Notes: a model not told the origin generated them from the sequence alone. Counted from the stretch's first letter, positions 25,573-34,976 are shown. The stretch is DNA of 64,000 bases from Streptomyces kurssanovii (GCF_014649695.1 NZ_BMTN01000024.1:1-64000), one strand, 5' to 3'. Translations and numbers: made by a program.

Positions 25573-26231
25573 GCCTGCTGATTCCGCTGTACGTCCATCC
25601 GGCGGAGGACCCCGCCGCGTGGCACCGGCTCATCACCCGGGCCGCCGGTACCTGGGCCGTCGTGCTCAACCCCGCCAGCGGGCCCGGTCACGTCCCGGAC
25701 CCGGCGTTCGCCGCCGCGGCCGACGCGCTGCGGACGGCGGGGGCCCGGCTGCTCGGCTACGTCGACACGGACTACGGCGCACGCGACCCTGCGCAGATCA
25801 CGGCCGATCTGCGCAGGCACCAGGAGTGGTACGCCATCGACGGCTGCTTCCTCGACCAGGTGACCGCCGGGCCGCACGGGCTGCCGGCCTGCCGTCGGCT
25901 GGTGCGGTCGGTCCGCCGCCTCGGCGCCTCGACCGTCGTCCTCAACCCGGGCGTGCATCCCGCTCCCGGCTACGCGCGGCTCGCCGACCTGACCGTCACC
26001 TTCGAGGGCCACTGGTCCACGTACGTGTCGGCGTTCAACCGCCCCTCGTGGACCTCGCGGCAGCAGCCCGAACGGCTGTGCCACCTCGTCTACGGGGTGC
26101 CCGAACTGCTCGTGCCGCTCGCCGTACGCACCGCACGCGAGCGGGGAGCGGCCGTGTGCGGTCCCGTGACGGGAGAGCCGCCCAACCCCTGGTCCCGGCT
26201 GACCCCCGCGCTGACCGCGACGGACCGATGA
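25569..26231 (+). CDS. Spherulin-4/Sph3-like glycoside hydrolase family 135 protein
   Basis: GTG 25569 overlaps the previous stop. The 220-residue protein is a spherulation-specific family 4 (spherulin-4) TIM-barrel: LIPLYVHPAEDPAAW, VVLNPASGPG, LGYVDTDYGARD, YAIDGCFLDQVT and TVTFEGHWSTY. In fungal Sph3 (GH135), an enzyme of GAG biosynthesis, an Asp-Glu pair and a later Glu are needed. Here the first position is Asp followed by Gln, and the later Glu (FEG) is kept. No signal peptide is present, so the protein is probably cytoplasmic, which is odd for a glycanase. Activity is uncertain, but the family call is strong and the gene is coupled on both sides by 4-nt overlaps. Confidence 0.87.
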   Translation: MSLLIPLYVHPAEDPAAWHRLITRAAGTWAVVLNPASGPGHVPDPAFAAAADALRTAGARLLGYVDTDYGARDPAQITADLRRHQEWYAIDGCFLDQVTAGPHGLPACRRLVRSVRRLGASTVVLNPGVHPAPGYARLADLTVTFEGHWSTYVSAFNRPSWTSRQQPERLCHLVYGVPELLVPLAVRTARERGAAVCGPVTGEPPNPWSRLTPALTATDR

Positions 26232-27046
26232 GGCGGCTCCCACCGGCCCTCGTCGTCGCTGTGGCCGTCATGGCGGTCCTGGCCGCCGTGGCCGGCCTGG
26301 CGGCATGCTCGGGCGGCCACGATCGCACGGCCGGCACGCGCGCCCGCCCCGTGTGGCAGCCGCGCCCAGGACTGGCCTGGCAGTGGCAGCTCGACGGCAA
26401 GGTCGACCCGTCGGTCGACGTGCCCGTCTACGACATCGACGGTTTCGAGAACACCGCCTCGGACGTCGCCCGCCTGCACCGGGACGGCCGCAAGGTGATC
26501 TGCTACGTCAATGTCGGAGCCTGGGAGGCATTCCGCCCCGACCGGGACGACTTCCCCCGCTCGGTGCTGGGCAGGCCCAACGGCTGGCACGGCGAGCGCT
26601 GGCTGGACATCCGCCGGGTGTCGGCCCTGCGGCCCGTCATGGAACGCCGGTTCGACATGTGCCGGGACAAGGGTTTCGACGCGGTGGAACCGGATCTGGT
26701 CGAGGGTTACGGCAACGACACCGGCTTCCCGCTCACGGCGCACGACCAGCTCCGGTACAACCGCATGATCGCGGACATCGCGCACGCGCGGGGTCTGGCC
26801 GTCGGCCTCAAGAACGACCTGGCACAGATTCCGCACCTGCTGGACGACTTCGACTTCGCGGTCAACGAGGAGTGCGCACAGTACGGCGAATGCGCCCTGC
26901 TCGAACCGTTCATCGCGGCGGGCAAGGCGGTCTTCCACGTCGAGTACGCGGAGCCCACGGCGGGCTTCTGCCCGGTGGCCCGGGGGCTGCGGCTGTCGTC
27001 GATGCTCAAGAAGCCGGAACTGGGCACCTGGCGCGAGCCCTGTTGA
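26228..27046 (+). CDS. Lipoprotein endo-alpha-1,4-polygalactosaminidase (GH114)
   Basis: ATG 26228 overlaps the previous stop (ATGA). The 272-residue protein has a lipoprotein signal with lipobox GLAAC (Cys27), so it should sit on the outer face of the membrane. The GH114 barrel spans residues ~42-270: WQWQLDGKVD, VYDIDGFENT, VICYVNVGAWEAFRPD, GFDAVEPDLVEGY, GLAVGLKNDLAQIP and the acidic NEECAQYGEC. GH114 includes fungal Ega3 and bacterial PelA-type hydrolases that cut galactosaminide chains. As the last gene of the locus it could trim, release or turn over the secreted polymer. Confidence 0.92.
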   Translation: MRRLPPALVVAVAVMAVLAAVAGLAACSGGHDRTAGTRARPVWQPRPGLAWQWQLDGKVDPSVDVPVYDIDGFENTASDVARLHRDGRKVICYVNVGAWEAFRPDRDDFPRSVLGRPNGWHGERWLDIRRVSALRPVMERRFDMCRDKGFDAVEPDLVEGYGNDTGFPLTAHDQLRYNRMIADIAHARGLAVGLKNDLAQIPHLLDDFDFAVNEECAQYGECALLEPFIAAGKAVFHVEYAEPTAGFCPVARGLRLSSMLKKPELGTWREPC

Positions 27047-27099
27047 GCGGGCAGTGCCGGCACGCGGGACCGGACGCGTCGCGGCCCCCGGGGCGTGCG

Positions 27100-29235
27100 T
27101 CAGACGCCCTTATCCGGCAGGTGCACCTCGGCCGTGTCGGGTCGGTGGTCGGGCAGCGACGACCGTGCGGTGGCCTCCCGGTGCAGCCTGAGGAACTCCA
27201 GGTGCCGCTCGTACTGGTCGAGGATGTTGGCGATGAGCTGCTCCTTGCCGTAGCCCATCACGTCGTAGCCCTGGCTGCCGTCGGCAAGGTGCACTTCGAA
27301 CCGGACGTATGTGTCGTGTTCGGTGACCACGCGGTGGGCGAACGCCGGGGTGGGCACCTCGACCGGCCACACGCGGTAGATGAAGACCTCGTCCCCGCCC
27401 ATCGGGACCCGCAGTTCCATGTGCGGGAGCCCGTTGGCGTCGTCGACCCCCTCGACGATCGACGCCTCCGCCCCCTGCCGGCCCAACTCGGCGGCGACCT
27501 CCTCGAAGGCGGGGTGACAGACCTCGTCGACGAATCGGACCGCCGTCCGGTGACTGGGGAAGCTCATCGCCCTCGCCAGGCGCCGCCGCCAGTTCCACTC
27601 CGCCCCCCGGCCGCCGTGGACCGTACGCCCGGACAGCGACGACGGCAGGGTGGTGGTCAGCGCGTCCTCCCGCATCCGTTCGATACGCAGCGCTTTGTAC
27701 AGACCCCAGATGATGAGGAACATCACGAACGAGAACGGCAGGCCCATGATGATCGTCGCGTCGGTCAGCGCCTGCACGCCCCCGACGAGGAGCATGGCGA
27801 GGGTGAGCAGTCCGGTGGCCCCCGCCCAGAAGATGCGGACCCACGAAGGGGCGTCGGTGAGCGGGGTGCGCAGATGGGAACTGAGGTTGCTCATCACCAG
27901 CGCGCCGGAGTCCGCCGAGGTGACGTAGAGCAGCAGACCGACGAAGGTGGCGAGCCCCGCACTGAACGTGGCGCCGGGGAACTGCGCCAGCAGTTCGTAG
28001 AAGCCCTGTTCCGGGGCGTTCGCGGCGGTCTCGCCGAACTCCGCGTTACCGGACCGCACCAGGCCGAGCGCGCTGTTGCCGAATACAGACAGGAAGGTCA
28101 GGGTGAACAGGAACGGGATGACCAACGTCGCCGCGACGAACTGCCGGATGGTGCGGCCGCGGGAGATCCTCGCCAGGAACAGCCCGACGAAGGGCGCCCA
28201 GGCGATCCACCAGGCCCAGAAGAACAGGGTCCAGGCATTGAGCCAGTCCGTTGGCTGGTCATAGGCGAACGTGTTCAGCGTCATCGACGGGAAACGGCTG
28301 ACGTAGTCGCCGATGTTGAGGATGAGGCTGTTGAGGGCCCGCAGCGGGCTGTCGACGAACAGCATGTAGAGCATCAGGACGACGGCGAGAACGACGTTGA
28401 GCTCGGACAGCCGTCTGATCCCCCGGTCCACGCCCGCCACGGCGGACACCGTGGAGAGGACCACGGCGACGACGATCAGGCCGATCTGCGCGGCGGTCCC
28501 CTGGGGGATGTCGAAAAGGAACGTCAGCCCGTAGTTCAGCTGTACGACGCCGATGCCGAGCGACACGGAGATGCCGAAGACCGTGCCGATGATGGCCGCG
28601 AGGTCGACCGCGTCACCGATCCGGCCGTGGATACGCTTGCCGATGATCGGGTAGAGGGCCGACCGGATCGCCAGTGGGAGGCGATAGCGGAAGGCGAAGT
28701 AGCCGAGCGTCATGCCCATCAGCGCGTACATCGCCCACCCGGTGATGCCGTAGTGGAACAGGGTCCACACCACCGCCTGCCGCGCCGCCTCGACGGTCTC
28801 GGGATCACCCTCGGGCGGAGCGAGGTAGTGGCTGACCGGCCCGGCGACGGAGAAGAACATGAGGTCGATGCCGATGCCCGCCGCGAACAGCATGGTGGCC
28901 CAGGCGAACAGCCCATAGTCGGGCGTGGAGTGCTGCGGCCCCAGCTTGATGGAGCCGTACCGGGAAGCGGCCACGAACACGACGAACAGCAGATACAGGG
29001 TGGCGGCCAGGAAGTAGTACCAGCCGAACACCGAAGAGATCCAGTCCACGACGACGCCGATGGTGCTCTCCGCGCCCGACGGGGTGGCGATCGCCCAGAC
29101 CGAGATGGCGAGGATGAGCAGGGACGACCCGAAGAAGACGACGGGCTTGAGCCTGCTCTCCTTCCCCGGGCCGGTGACCACAGCCGCCGGGTCCTGCTGC
29201 TCCGGTGCGTTGCCGCTTTCTCCGTCGAACGACAC
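27100..29235 (-). CDS. betT: BCCT family choline/betaine transporter
   Basis: This 711-residue carrier has twelve membrane helices between residues ~30 and ~530 and a cytoplasmic C-terminal domain of ~170 residues. BCCT hallmarks are the glycine stretch FAAGIGIDLMFFSVAGP, the helix-8 aromatic block WTLFFWAWWIAWAPFVGLFLARISRGRTIRQF and TSADSGALVMSNL. The long tail is typical of high-affinity choline importers of the BetT type, where it senses osmotic change. It lies 4 nt downstream of choline dehydrogenase on the same strand and opposite betaine aldehyde dehydrogenase, so choline is the likely substrate for making the osmoprotectant glycine betaine. Confidence 0.93.
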   Translation of the reverse strand: MSFDGESGNAPEQQDPAAVVTGPGKESRLKPVVFFGSSLLILAISVWAIATPSGAESTIGVVVDWISSVFGWYYFLAATLYLLFVVFVAASRYGSIKLGPQHSTPDYGLFAWATMLFAAGIGIDLMFFSVAGPVSHYLAPPEGDPETVEAARQAVVWTLFHYGITGWAMYALMGMTLGYFAFRYRLPLAIRSALYPIIGKRIHGRIGDAVDLAAIIGTVFGISVSLGIGVVQLNYGLTFLFDIPQGTAAQIGLIVVAVVLSTVSAVAGVDRGIRRLSELNVVLAVVLMLYMLFVDSPLRALNSLILNIGDYVSRFPSMTLNTFAYDQPTDWLNAWTLFFWAWWIAWAPFVGLFLARISRGRTIRQFVAATLVIPFLFTLTFLSVFGNSALGLVRSGNAEFGETAANAPEQGFYELLAQFPGATFSAGLATFVGLLLYVTSADSGALVMSNLSSHLRTPLTDAPSWVRIFWAGATGLLTLAMLLVGGVQALTDATIIMGLPFSFVMFLIIWGLYKALRIERMREDALTTTLPSSLSGRTVHGGRGAEWNWRRRLARAMSFPSHRTAVRFVDEVCHPAFEEVAAELGRQGAEASIVEGVDDANGLPHMELRVPMGGDEVFIYRVWPVEVPTPAFAHRVVTEHDTYVRFEVHLADGSQGYDVMGYGKEQLIANILDQYERHLEFLRLHREATARSSLPDHRPDTAEVHLPDKGV

Positions 29236-29239
29236 GGTG

Positions 29240-30898
29240 TCAGCTCTCCTGGGTGCTGTGCCGGTAGAAGTCGACCGCGGCCGGAGGCAGCGGGGTGTCG
29301 CCGAGGATGAGGTCGGCCGACTTCTCCGCGAGCATCATCACCGGCGCGTAGATGTTTCCGTTGGTGAGGTACGGCATCGCGGACGCGTCGACCACGCGCA
29401 GCCCCTCGAGTCCGTGCACCCGCATGGAGGTGGGGTCCAGCACCGACATCTCGTCGACGCCCATACGGGCGGTGCAGGACGGGTGGTACGCGGTCTCGGC
29501 GTCGCGGGCGACCCACTCAAGGATCTCCTCGTCCGTCCCGACCCCGGGACCGGGCGACAATTCGCCTCCGTCGTACAAGGCGAAGGCCGGCTGGGACAGA
29601 ATGTCGCGCGCGACATGGATCGCCTCCACCCACTCCTTCCGGTCGTTGGGTGTGGACAGATAGTTGAACCGCAGCGCCGGGTGGACCGCGGGGTCGCGGG
29701 ACTTGATTTTCACCGAGCCGCGCACATCCGAATACATGGGCCCGATGTGCACCTGGTAGCCGTGCTCCGCGCCTACCGGTGTGCCGTCGTAGCGCACCGC
29801 GATGGGCAGGAAGTGGAACATCAGATTGGGATAGCGCACCTCGTCGTTGCCGCGGACGAACCCGCCTGCCTCGAAATGGTTGGTGGCCGCCGGTCCGGTG
29901 CGGAAAAGCAGCCACTGGAGACCGATCGCGGGTCGGCGGGACCATTTGAGCGACGGGTTGTACGAGATCGGCAGCTTGCAGGCGTGCTGCACATAGACCT
30001 CGAGGTGGTCCTGTAGGTTCTCGCCGACACCGCGCAGCTCGTGCACCATGTCGACGCCCAGTGGCCGCAGTTCGTCGGGATTGCCGATCCCGGACAATTG
30101 CAGCAGCTGCGGCGTGTTGACGGCACCTCCGCAGAGGATCACCTCGCCACCGAAGTCCCGTCGGCGTTCCCGGCCGAACCGGCGGTAGTCCACACCCACC
30201 GCGCGCTTGCCCTTGAACAGCACCCGGTCCACCTGCGAGAAGCACCGCACCGTCAGGTTCGGCCGCTTCTTGACCGGGTGGAGGTAGGCGCGCGCCGCGG
30301 ACCAGCGCCGCCCGCGCCGGATGTTGCGGTCGAAGCGGGCGAATCCTTCCTGCCGGTAGCCGTTGACGTCGGAGGTCAGCGGGTGTCCGGCCTGCTGCGC
30401 GGCCTCGAGGAAGGCGGAGAACAGCGGGTTGGCCGCGGGACCGCGTTCCAGCCACAGCGGGCCGCCCTGGCCGCGCCAGTCGTCGGCACCGGCCACGCAG
30501 TGCTCCATCCGTTTGAAATACGGAAGGCAATGCGCGTAGTCCCACGTTTCCATGCCCGGGTCGGACGCCCAGCGTTCCAGGTCCATCGGATTTCCGCGCT
30601 GGAAAATCATCCCATTGATGGAACTCGACCCGCCGAGCAGCTTTCCGCGACCCTGGGTGACGCGCCTTCCGTCCATGAACGGTTCCGGTTCGGAGACGTA
30701 GCACCAGTCGTAGAAACGGTTGCCGATGACCATCGTCAGCGCGGCGGGCATGTGGGTGAAGATGTCCCAGATCCAGTCGGGCCGGCCCGCCTCCAGGACC
30801 AGGACCTTGTTTCCGGGGTCGGCGCTGAGCCGGTTCGCCAGTGCACAGCCGGCCGATCCCCCGCCGACGATGATGTAGTCGTACGCCGTCCGGCCCAT
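29240..30898 (-). CDS. betA: Choline dehydrogenase (GMC oxidoreductase)
   Basis: ATG 30898 is preceded by GAGGAG at ideal spacing, whereas the longer start at 30931 has no ribosome site. The 552-residue GMC-fold flavoprotein opens with the FAD loop [19 protein letters not shown] and has [15 protein letters not shown] and [15 protein letters not shown]. The active-site histidine is in [11 protein letters not shown], with the partner asparagine in [11 protein letters not shown]. It oxidises choline to betaine aldehyde. The transporter gene follows after 4 nt. Size and motifs are those of BetA. Confidence 0.93.
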   Translation of the reverse strand: MGRTAYDYIIVGGGSAGCALANRLSADPGNKVLVLEAGRPDWIWDIFTHMPAALTMVIGNRFYDWCYVSEPEPFMDGRRVTQGRGKLLGGSSSINGMIFQRGNPMDLERWASDPGMETWDYAHCLPYFKRMEHCVAGADDWRGQGGPLWLERGPAANPLFSAFLEAAQQAGHPLTSDVNGYRQEGFARFDRNIRRGRRWSAARAYLHPVKKRPNLTVRCFSQVDRVLFKGKRAVGVDYRRFGRERRRDFGGEVILCGGAVNTPQLLQLSGIGNPDELRPLGVDMVHELRGVGENLQDHLEVYVQHACKLPISYNPSLKWSRRPAIGLQWLLFRTGPAATNHFEAGGFVRGNDEVRYPNLMFHFLPIAVRYDGTPVGAEHGYQVHIGPMYSDVRGSVKIKSRDPAVHPALRFNYLSTPNDRKEWVEAIHVARDILSQPAFALYDGGELSPGPGVGTDEEILEWVARDAETAYHPSCTARMGVDEMSVLDPTSMRVHGLEGLRVVDASAMPYLTNGNIYAPVMMLAEKSADLILGDTPLPPAAVDFYRHSTQES

Positions 30899-31010
30899 GC
30901 CGCTCCTCGGATTCTTTGCACTCCCCATCATGACGCGCTAAACATAAACAACGGGGAATTCCGGCGCGCAACGGAGCGGCTGCATTCGGCTCAACCGGGG
31001 AAGGACTGCT

Positions 31011-32480
31011 ACGTCCAGTCTGTTTATCGGCGGAAAGTGGAAATCCGCGTCGAGCGGCGCCACACGCGAGATTCTGAACCCCTACGACCAGTCCGTGGTC
31101 CGCACCGTGAACGAGGGCGACCGGACGGACGCACTGGCGGCCGTGGCAGCGGCGCGGGCCGCCTTCGACCGCGGCCCATGGCCCTCCTGGACGCCGCGGC
31201 AACGCTCCGAACTGCTGCACAGAACGGCGGAGTACCTCCAGCGGGACCGGGCCGAGATCGCCCGGCTGGAAACTCTGGACACCGGGAAGACGCTCGTCGA
31301 GAGCGGCATCGATGTCGACGACGTGACGGCCGTGTTCCGTTACTACGCGGGCCAGGCCGAGGCGGACTCCGGACGGGTGGTGGACGCGGGAGACCCGACG
31401 ATCCGCAGCCGCGTCGTCCATGAACCGGTCGGTGTGTGCGCGTTGATCACTCCGTGGAACTACCCGCTGCTGCAGGCGTCGTGGAAGGTGGCCCCGGCGC
31501 TGGCCGCCGGCAACACGATGGTGCTCAAGCCCAGCGAGATCACCCCGCTGACCACCGTCAGGATGGTGGAGCTGATCGAGGAGGCCGGCGCTCCCGCCGG
31601 CGTGGTCAACCTCGTGCTCGGTGCGGGCGCGACGGCCGGCGCACCGCTGGTGGAGAGCCCGGACGTCGATCTGGTCTCCTTCACCGGCGGGTTGTCGACC
31701 GGCCAGATGATCATGCGTACGGCGGCCGACACCGTGAAGAACGTCGCCCTCGAACTGGGCGGCAAGAACCCCAACATCGTGTTCGCCGATGCCGATGTCG
31801 AGGCCGCGATCGATCACGCTCTCACCGCCGTGTTCTTCCACGCCGGCCAGGTCTGCTCGGCCGGTACCCGGCTCATCGTCGAGGACTCGCTCCATGACGC
31901 CTTCGTCGCCGAACTGGTCGCGAGGACCGAGCGGATCCGGCTCGGCAACGGGCTGCACGAGCACACCGAAAGCGGCCCCCTCGTGTCCGCGGAGCACCGG
32001 GACAAGGTCGAGGGCTATGTGCGGCTCGGCATCGAGGAAGGGGCGAAACTGGTCGCGGGTGGCAAGCGCCCGGACGAACCTGAGCTGAGCCACGGCTTCT
32101 TCTACCGGCCGACGGTGTTCGACGACTGCACGCAGGACATGCGCATCGTGCAGGAGGAGACCTTCGGTCCCATCCTGACCGTGGAGCGCTTCACCGACGA
32201 GGACGGTGCGGTCACCATGGGCAACCACACCGATTACGGGCTCGCCGGCGCCGTGTGGACCAGGGACGCCGCCCGGGCCGAGCGGGTGGCGAGGCGGCTG
32301 CGGCACGGCACGGTCTGGATCAACGACTTCGGCCCGTACCTGCCCCAGGCTGAATGGGGCGGGTTCAAACGCTCCGGCATCGGCAGGGAACTCGGTCACG
32401 AAGGGCTCGCCGAGTACCGCCAGGCCAAGCACATCTACGAGAACACCGCCCCCGTGCCGCAGCGCTGGTTCGCGCGCTGA
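31011..32480 (+). CDS. betB: Betaine aldehyde dehydrogenase (non-AUG start suspected)
   Basis: The product is a complete NAD-dependent aldehyde dehydrogenase: GVCALITPWNYPLL, FTGGLSTG (NAD loop), catalytic Glu in ALELGGKNPN and catalytic Cys in HAGQVCSAG. It converts betaine aldehyde to glycine betaine. The N-terminus is unusual. Homologous sequence (SSLFIGGKWKSASSGATRE) is encoded from about 31014, yet no ATG/GTG/TTG precedes it before the in-frame stop at 30945. A strong GGGGAAGGA (30997-31005) ends 5 nt before an in-frame ACG at 31011, which I use as start. The first standard start, GTG 31095, would remove 28 conserved residues. It is divergent from betA-betT. Confidence 0.88.
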   Translation, partial: TSSLFIGGKWKSASSGATREILNPYDQSVVRTVNEGDRTDALAAVAAARAAFDRGPWPSWTPRQRSELLHRTAEYLQRDRAEIARLETLDTGKTLVESGIDVDDVTAVFRYYAGQAEADSGRVVDAGDPTIRSRVVHEPVGVCALITPWNYPLLQASWKVAPALAAGNTMVLKPSEITPLTTVRMVELIEEAGAPAGVVNLVLGAGATAGAPLVESPDVDLVSFTGGLSTGQMIMRTAADTVKNVALELGGKNPNIVFADADVEAAIDHALTAVFFHAGQVCSAGTRLIVEDSLHDAFVAELVARTERIRLGNGLHEHTESGPLVSAEHRDKVEGYVRLGIEEGAKLVAGGKRPDEPELSHGFFYRPTVFDDCTQDMRIVQEETFGPILTVERFTDEDGAVTMGNHTDYGLAGAVWTRDAARAERVARRLRHGTVWINDFGPYLPQAEWGGFKRSGIGRELGHEGLAEYRQAKHIYENTAPVPQRWFAR

Positions 32481-32491
32481 GAACCGGAATC

Positions 32492-32530
32492 GAAGTGCCC
32501 GGGCAGGCCTCATGTCTGCGCGGGCACTTC
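32492..32530 (+). terminator. Hairpin terminator after betB
   Basis: GAAGTGCCCG (32492-32501) pairs perfectly with CGGGCACTTC (32521-32530), and the inner CAG/CTG bases extend the stem. It lies 12 nt after the betB stop. Confidence 0.75.
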
Positions 32531-32792
32531 TCGGACCGGCCCCGGCCCCGCACCTCGCGAGCCTTCCGCCGGTGCCTTCCCGGCGAGCCGTTCCGGCGGA
32601 CTGTACGGAGCGAAGGGCTACAGCCCCCACCACCTGCGACGATGGTGACGTGGCCGCGGCTCGGTGCTCTGCGCGGCGTGCGGCCGTCGGTCACCCTGCC
32701 GGGCAGGAGCCGCCCGCAATCTTGCGCTCCTTCGCGAACCAACGAGAACGTAGCCCAGAAGCCCACCCTGCCGAGCTTCCCAGGAGATACCC

Positions 32793-33785
32793 ATGAGGAT
32801 GCTGATCAACGTTCCCGAGACCGTGGTCGCGGACGCCCTCCGCGGGATGGCGGCGGCCCACCCCGACCTGGCCGTGGACGTGGACAACCGGGTGATCGTG
32901 CGGCGTGACGCGCCCGTCGCGGGGAAGGTGGCGCTTGTTTCCGGCGGCGGCTCGGGGCACGAACCGCTGCACGGCGGATTCGTCGGGCACGGCATGCTCG
33001 ACGGCGCCTGCCCCGGGGAGGTGTTCACCAGCCCGGTGCCCGACCAGATGGTGCGGGCCGCCGCCGCCGTCGACAGCGGCGAGGGCGTGCTGTTCATCGT
33101 GAAGAACTACACCGGTGACGTGCTGAACTTCGACATGGCGGCCGAACTCGCCGAGGACGAGGGGGTGCGGCTGGGAAAGGTTCTCGTCAACGACGACGTC
33201 GCGGTGACCGACAGCCTGTACACCGCCGGACGGCGCGGCACCGGGGCGACCCTGTTCGTCGAGAAGATCGCCGGGGCCGCCGCGGAGGAGCGGGCACCGC
33301 TGGAGCGGGTCGAGGCGATCGGCCGGCAGGTGAACGAATCCTCCCGCACCTTCGGCGTGGCGCTCAGCGCGTGCAGCACGCCGTCGAAGGGCGGCCCCAC
33401 CTTCGATCTTCCCCCGGGGGAGCTGGAGTTGGGCATCGGCATCCATGGCGAGCCGGGGCGGGAGCGGCGCCCGATGATGACGTCGCGGGAGATCGCCGAC
33501 TTCGCCGTCGACGCCGTACTGGAGGACCTGCGACCCTCCGGCCCGGTGATCGCGCTGGTCAACGGGATGGGCGCGACGCCGCTGCTGGAGCTGTACGGGT
33601 TCAACGCCGAGGTCCAGCGCGTGCTGGCGGAGCGGGACGTGGCGGTGGCCCGGACGCTCGTCGGCAACTATGTGACCTCTCTCGACATGGCCGGCGCCTC
33701 GGTGACGCTCTGTCAGGTGGATGAGGAGCTGCTCAGGCTGTGGGACGCGCCGGTGCAGACGCCGGGGCTGCGCTGGGGACGCTGA
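32793..33785 (+). CDS. dhaK: Dihydroxyacetone kinase subunit DhaK
   Basis: ATG 32793 follows AGGAGA and gives 330 residues, the standard DhaK length. The substrate-binding loops SGGGSGHEPLHGGFVGHG and VKNYTGDVLNFDMAAE are intact. The histidine that binds dihydroxyacetone covalently lies in GIGIHGEPG. DhaK holds dihydroxyacetone while phosphate arrives from DhaL-ADP, which is recharged by the PTS through DhaM. The following dhaL and dhaM genes complete the set. In this system the phosphoryl donor is phosphoenolpyruvate rather than ATP. Confidence 0.96.
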   Translation: MRMLINVPETVVADALRGMAAAHPDLAVDVDNRVIVRRDAPVAGKVALVSGGGSGHEPLHGGFVGHGMLDGACPGEVFTSPVPDQMVRAAAAVDSGEGVLFIVKNYTGDVLNFDMAAELAEDEGVRLGKVLVNDDVAVTDSLYTAGRRGTGATLFVEKIAGAAAEERAPLERVEAIGRQVNESSRTFGVALSACSTPSKGGPTFDLPPGELELGIGIHGEPGRERRPMMTSREIADFAVDAVLEDLRPSGPVIALVNGMGATPLLELYGFNAEVQRVLAERDVAVARTLVGNYVTSLDMAGASVTLCQVDEELLRLWDAPVQTPGLRWGR

Positions 33786-33840
33786 GGGCCTGGCGTCTCG
33801 AAATCACACCGTCCGAACCGACCCATCCCAGGGAGTTCTT

Positions 33841-34464
33841 GTGCTCGACGCCGAATTCTTCCGCCGTTGGCTGGCCGCTGTCGCCGCCTCGGTGGACCGG
33901 GAGGCGGACCGACTGACCGAGCTGGACTCGGCGATCGGCGACGCGGACCACGGCAGCAACCTCAGGCGGGGGTTCACGGCTGTCGTGGCGGTCCTGGAGA
34001 AGGAGCCCCCGGCGACGCCGGGCGCCGTGCTGATGCTGGCCGGGCGGCAGCTCGTGTCGACGGTCGGCGGGGCGTCGGGCCCCCTGTACGGGACGCTGCT
34101 GCGGCGCACCGGCAAGGCGCTGGGAGACGACGCCGAGGTGACACCGGGGCAGCTGGCCGAGGCGCTGCGGGCCGGTGTCGCCGCCGTGGCCCAGCTCGGC
34201 GGGGCGAAGGCCGGTGACAAGACGATGCTGGACGCCCTCGAGCCGGCGGTAGCGGCGCTCGGCGACACCACGGAGTCGTTCGCGGCTGCCCGCGAGGCCG
34301 CGGATCGGGGCGCGTCGGCCACCGTGCCCTTGCAGGCGCGCAAGGGCAGGGCGAGCTATCTCGGTGAACGGAGCATCGGCCACCAGGACCCGGGCGCCAC
34401 ATCGTCGGCGCTGCTGCTGGCGGCGCTCGCCGAGACGGCGGACGCGGCGGAGGGAACGGCCTGA
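33841..34464 (+). CDS. dhaL: Dihydroxyacetone kinase subunit DhaL
   Basis: GTG 33841, after GGGAG, gives 207 residues. The Mg-ADP binding motif DSAIGDADHGSNLRRG is fully conserved, as are STVGGASGPLYGTLL and the GAKAGDKTMLDAL and GHQDPGATSSALLL blocks. DhaL carries a tightly bound ADP that cycles to ATP through DhaM and phosphorylates dihydroxyacetone held by DhaK. The gene is 55 nt after dhaK and shares one base with dhaM (TGATG). Confidence 0.96.
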   Translation: MLDAEFFRRWLAAVAASVDREADRLTELDSAIGDADHGSNLRRGFTAVVAVLEKEPPATPGAVLMLAGRQLVSTVGGASGPLYGTLLRRTGKALGDDAEVTPGQLAEALRAGVAAVAQLGGAKAGDKTMLDALEPAVAALGDTTESFAAAREAADRGASATVPLQARKGRASYLGERSIGHQDPGATSSALLLAALAETADAAEGTA

Positions 34465-34874
34465 TGAGCGGCGGCAAGCAGGTCGGCATCGTGCTGGTCT
34501 CGCACAGCGGGGAGGTCGCCACCGCGGTCGCCGAACTGGCCAAGGGGCTCGCGGGCGGCGGCGCTACGGCCCCGGTGGCCGCGGCGGGCGGCACGCCCGA
34601 CGGGGGCCTCGGCACGAGCTCCGAACTGATCACGGCCGCGGCGGAGCAGGTCGACGGCGGCGCGGGCGTCGCCGTCCTCGTCGACCTGGGCAGCGCCGTC
34701 CTGACGGTCAAGGCACTGCTGGCCGAGGGTGACGAACTTCCCGCCGGTACCCGCCTGGTGGACGCGCCGTTCGTGGAGGGCGCGGTCGCGGCCGTGGTGA
34801 CGGCCTCCGCGGGCGCCGACCTGGACGCTGTGGAGGCCGCGGCGTCGGAGGCGTACGGCTACCGCAAGCAGTGA
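34464..34874 (+). CDS. dhaM: PTS-dependent dihydroxyacetone kinase phosphotransferase subunit DhaM
   Basis: This 136-residue EIIA(Man)-type domain starts at ATG 34464, overlapping the dhaL stop by one base. The phosphorylated histidine is in IVLVSHSGEVA, and VLVDLGSAVLTVKALL and PFVEGAVAA are family-typical. Only the EIIA domain is present, without the HPr and EI-like extensions of the E. coli protein, as is usual in Gram-positives. It therefore depends on the general HPr/EI proteins encoded elsewhere. Confidence 0.95.
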   Translation: MSGGKQVGIVLVSHSGEVATAVAELAKGLAGGGATAPVAAAGGTPDGGLGTSSELITAAAEQVDGGAGVAVLVDLGSAVLTVKALLAEGDELPAGTRLVDAPFVEGAVAAVVTASAGADLDAVEAAASEAYGYRKQ

Positions 34875-34976
34875 CGGACGGGCGGTTCGGCGGCGGGTGT
34901 GGCGAACGGCTCACCCCGCCGCCCCCGGGTGCGCCCATGCGCGGCTTGTGATGTCGCTGGTCGGCGCATTACTGTC

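Noticed and set aside
26305-29310. 1001-residue open frame on the plus strand
   Set aside because: Antisense to the BCCT transporter and out of frame with GH114; low-complexity composition.
29517-32633. 1038-residue open frame on the minus strand
   Set aside because: Crosses betA in another frame and betB in antisense; no protein-like segments of its own.
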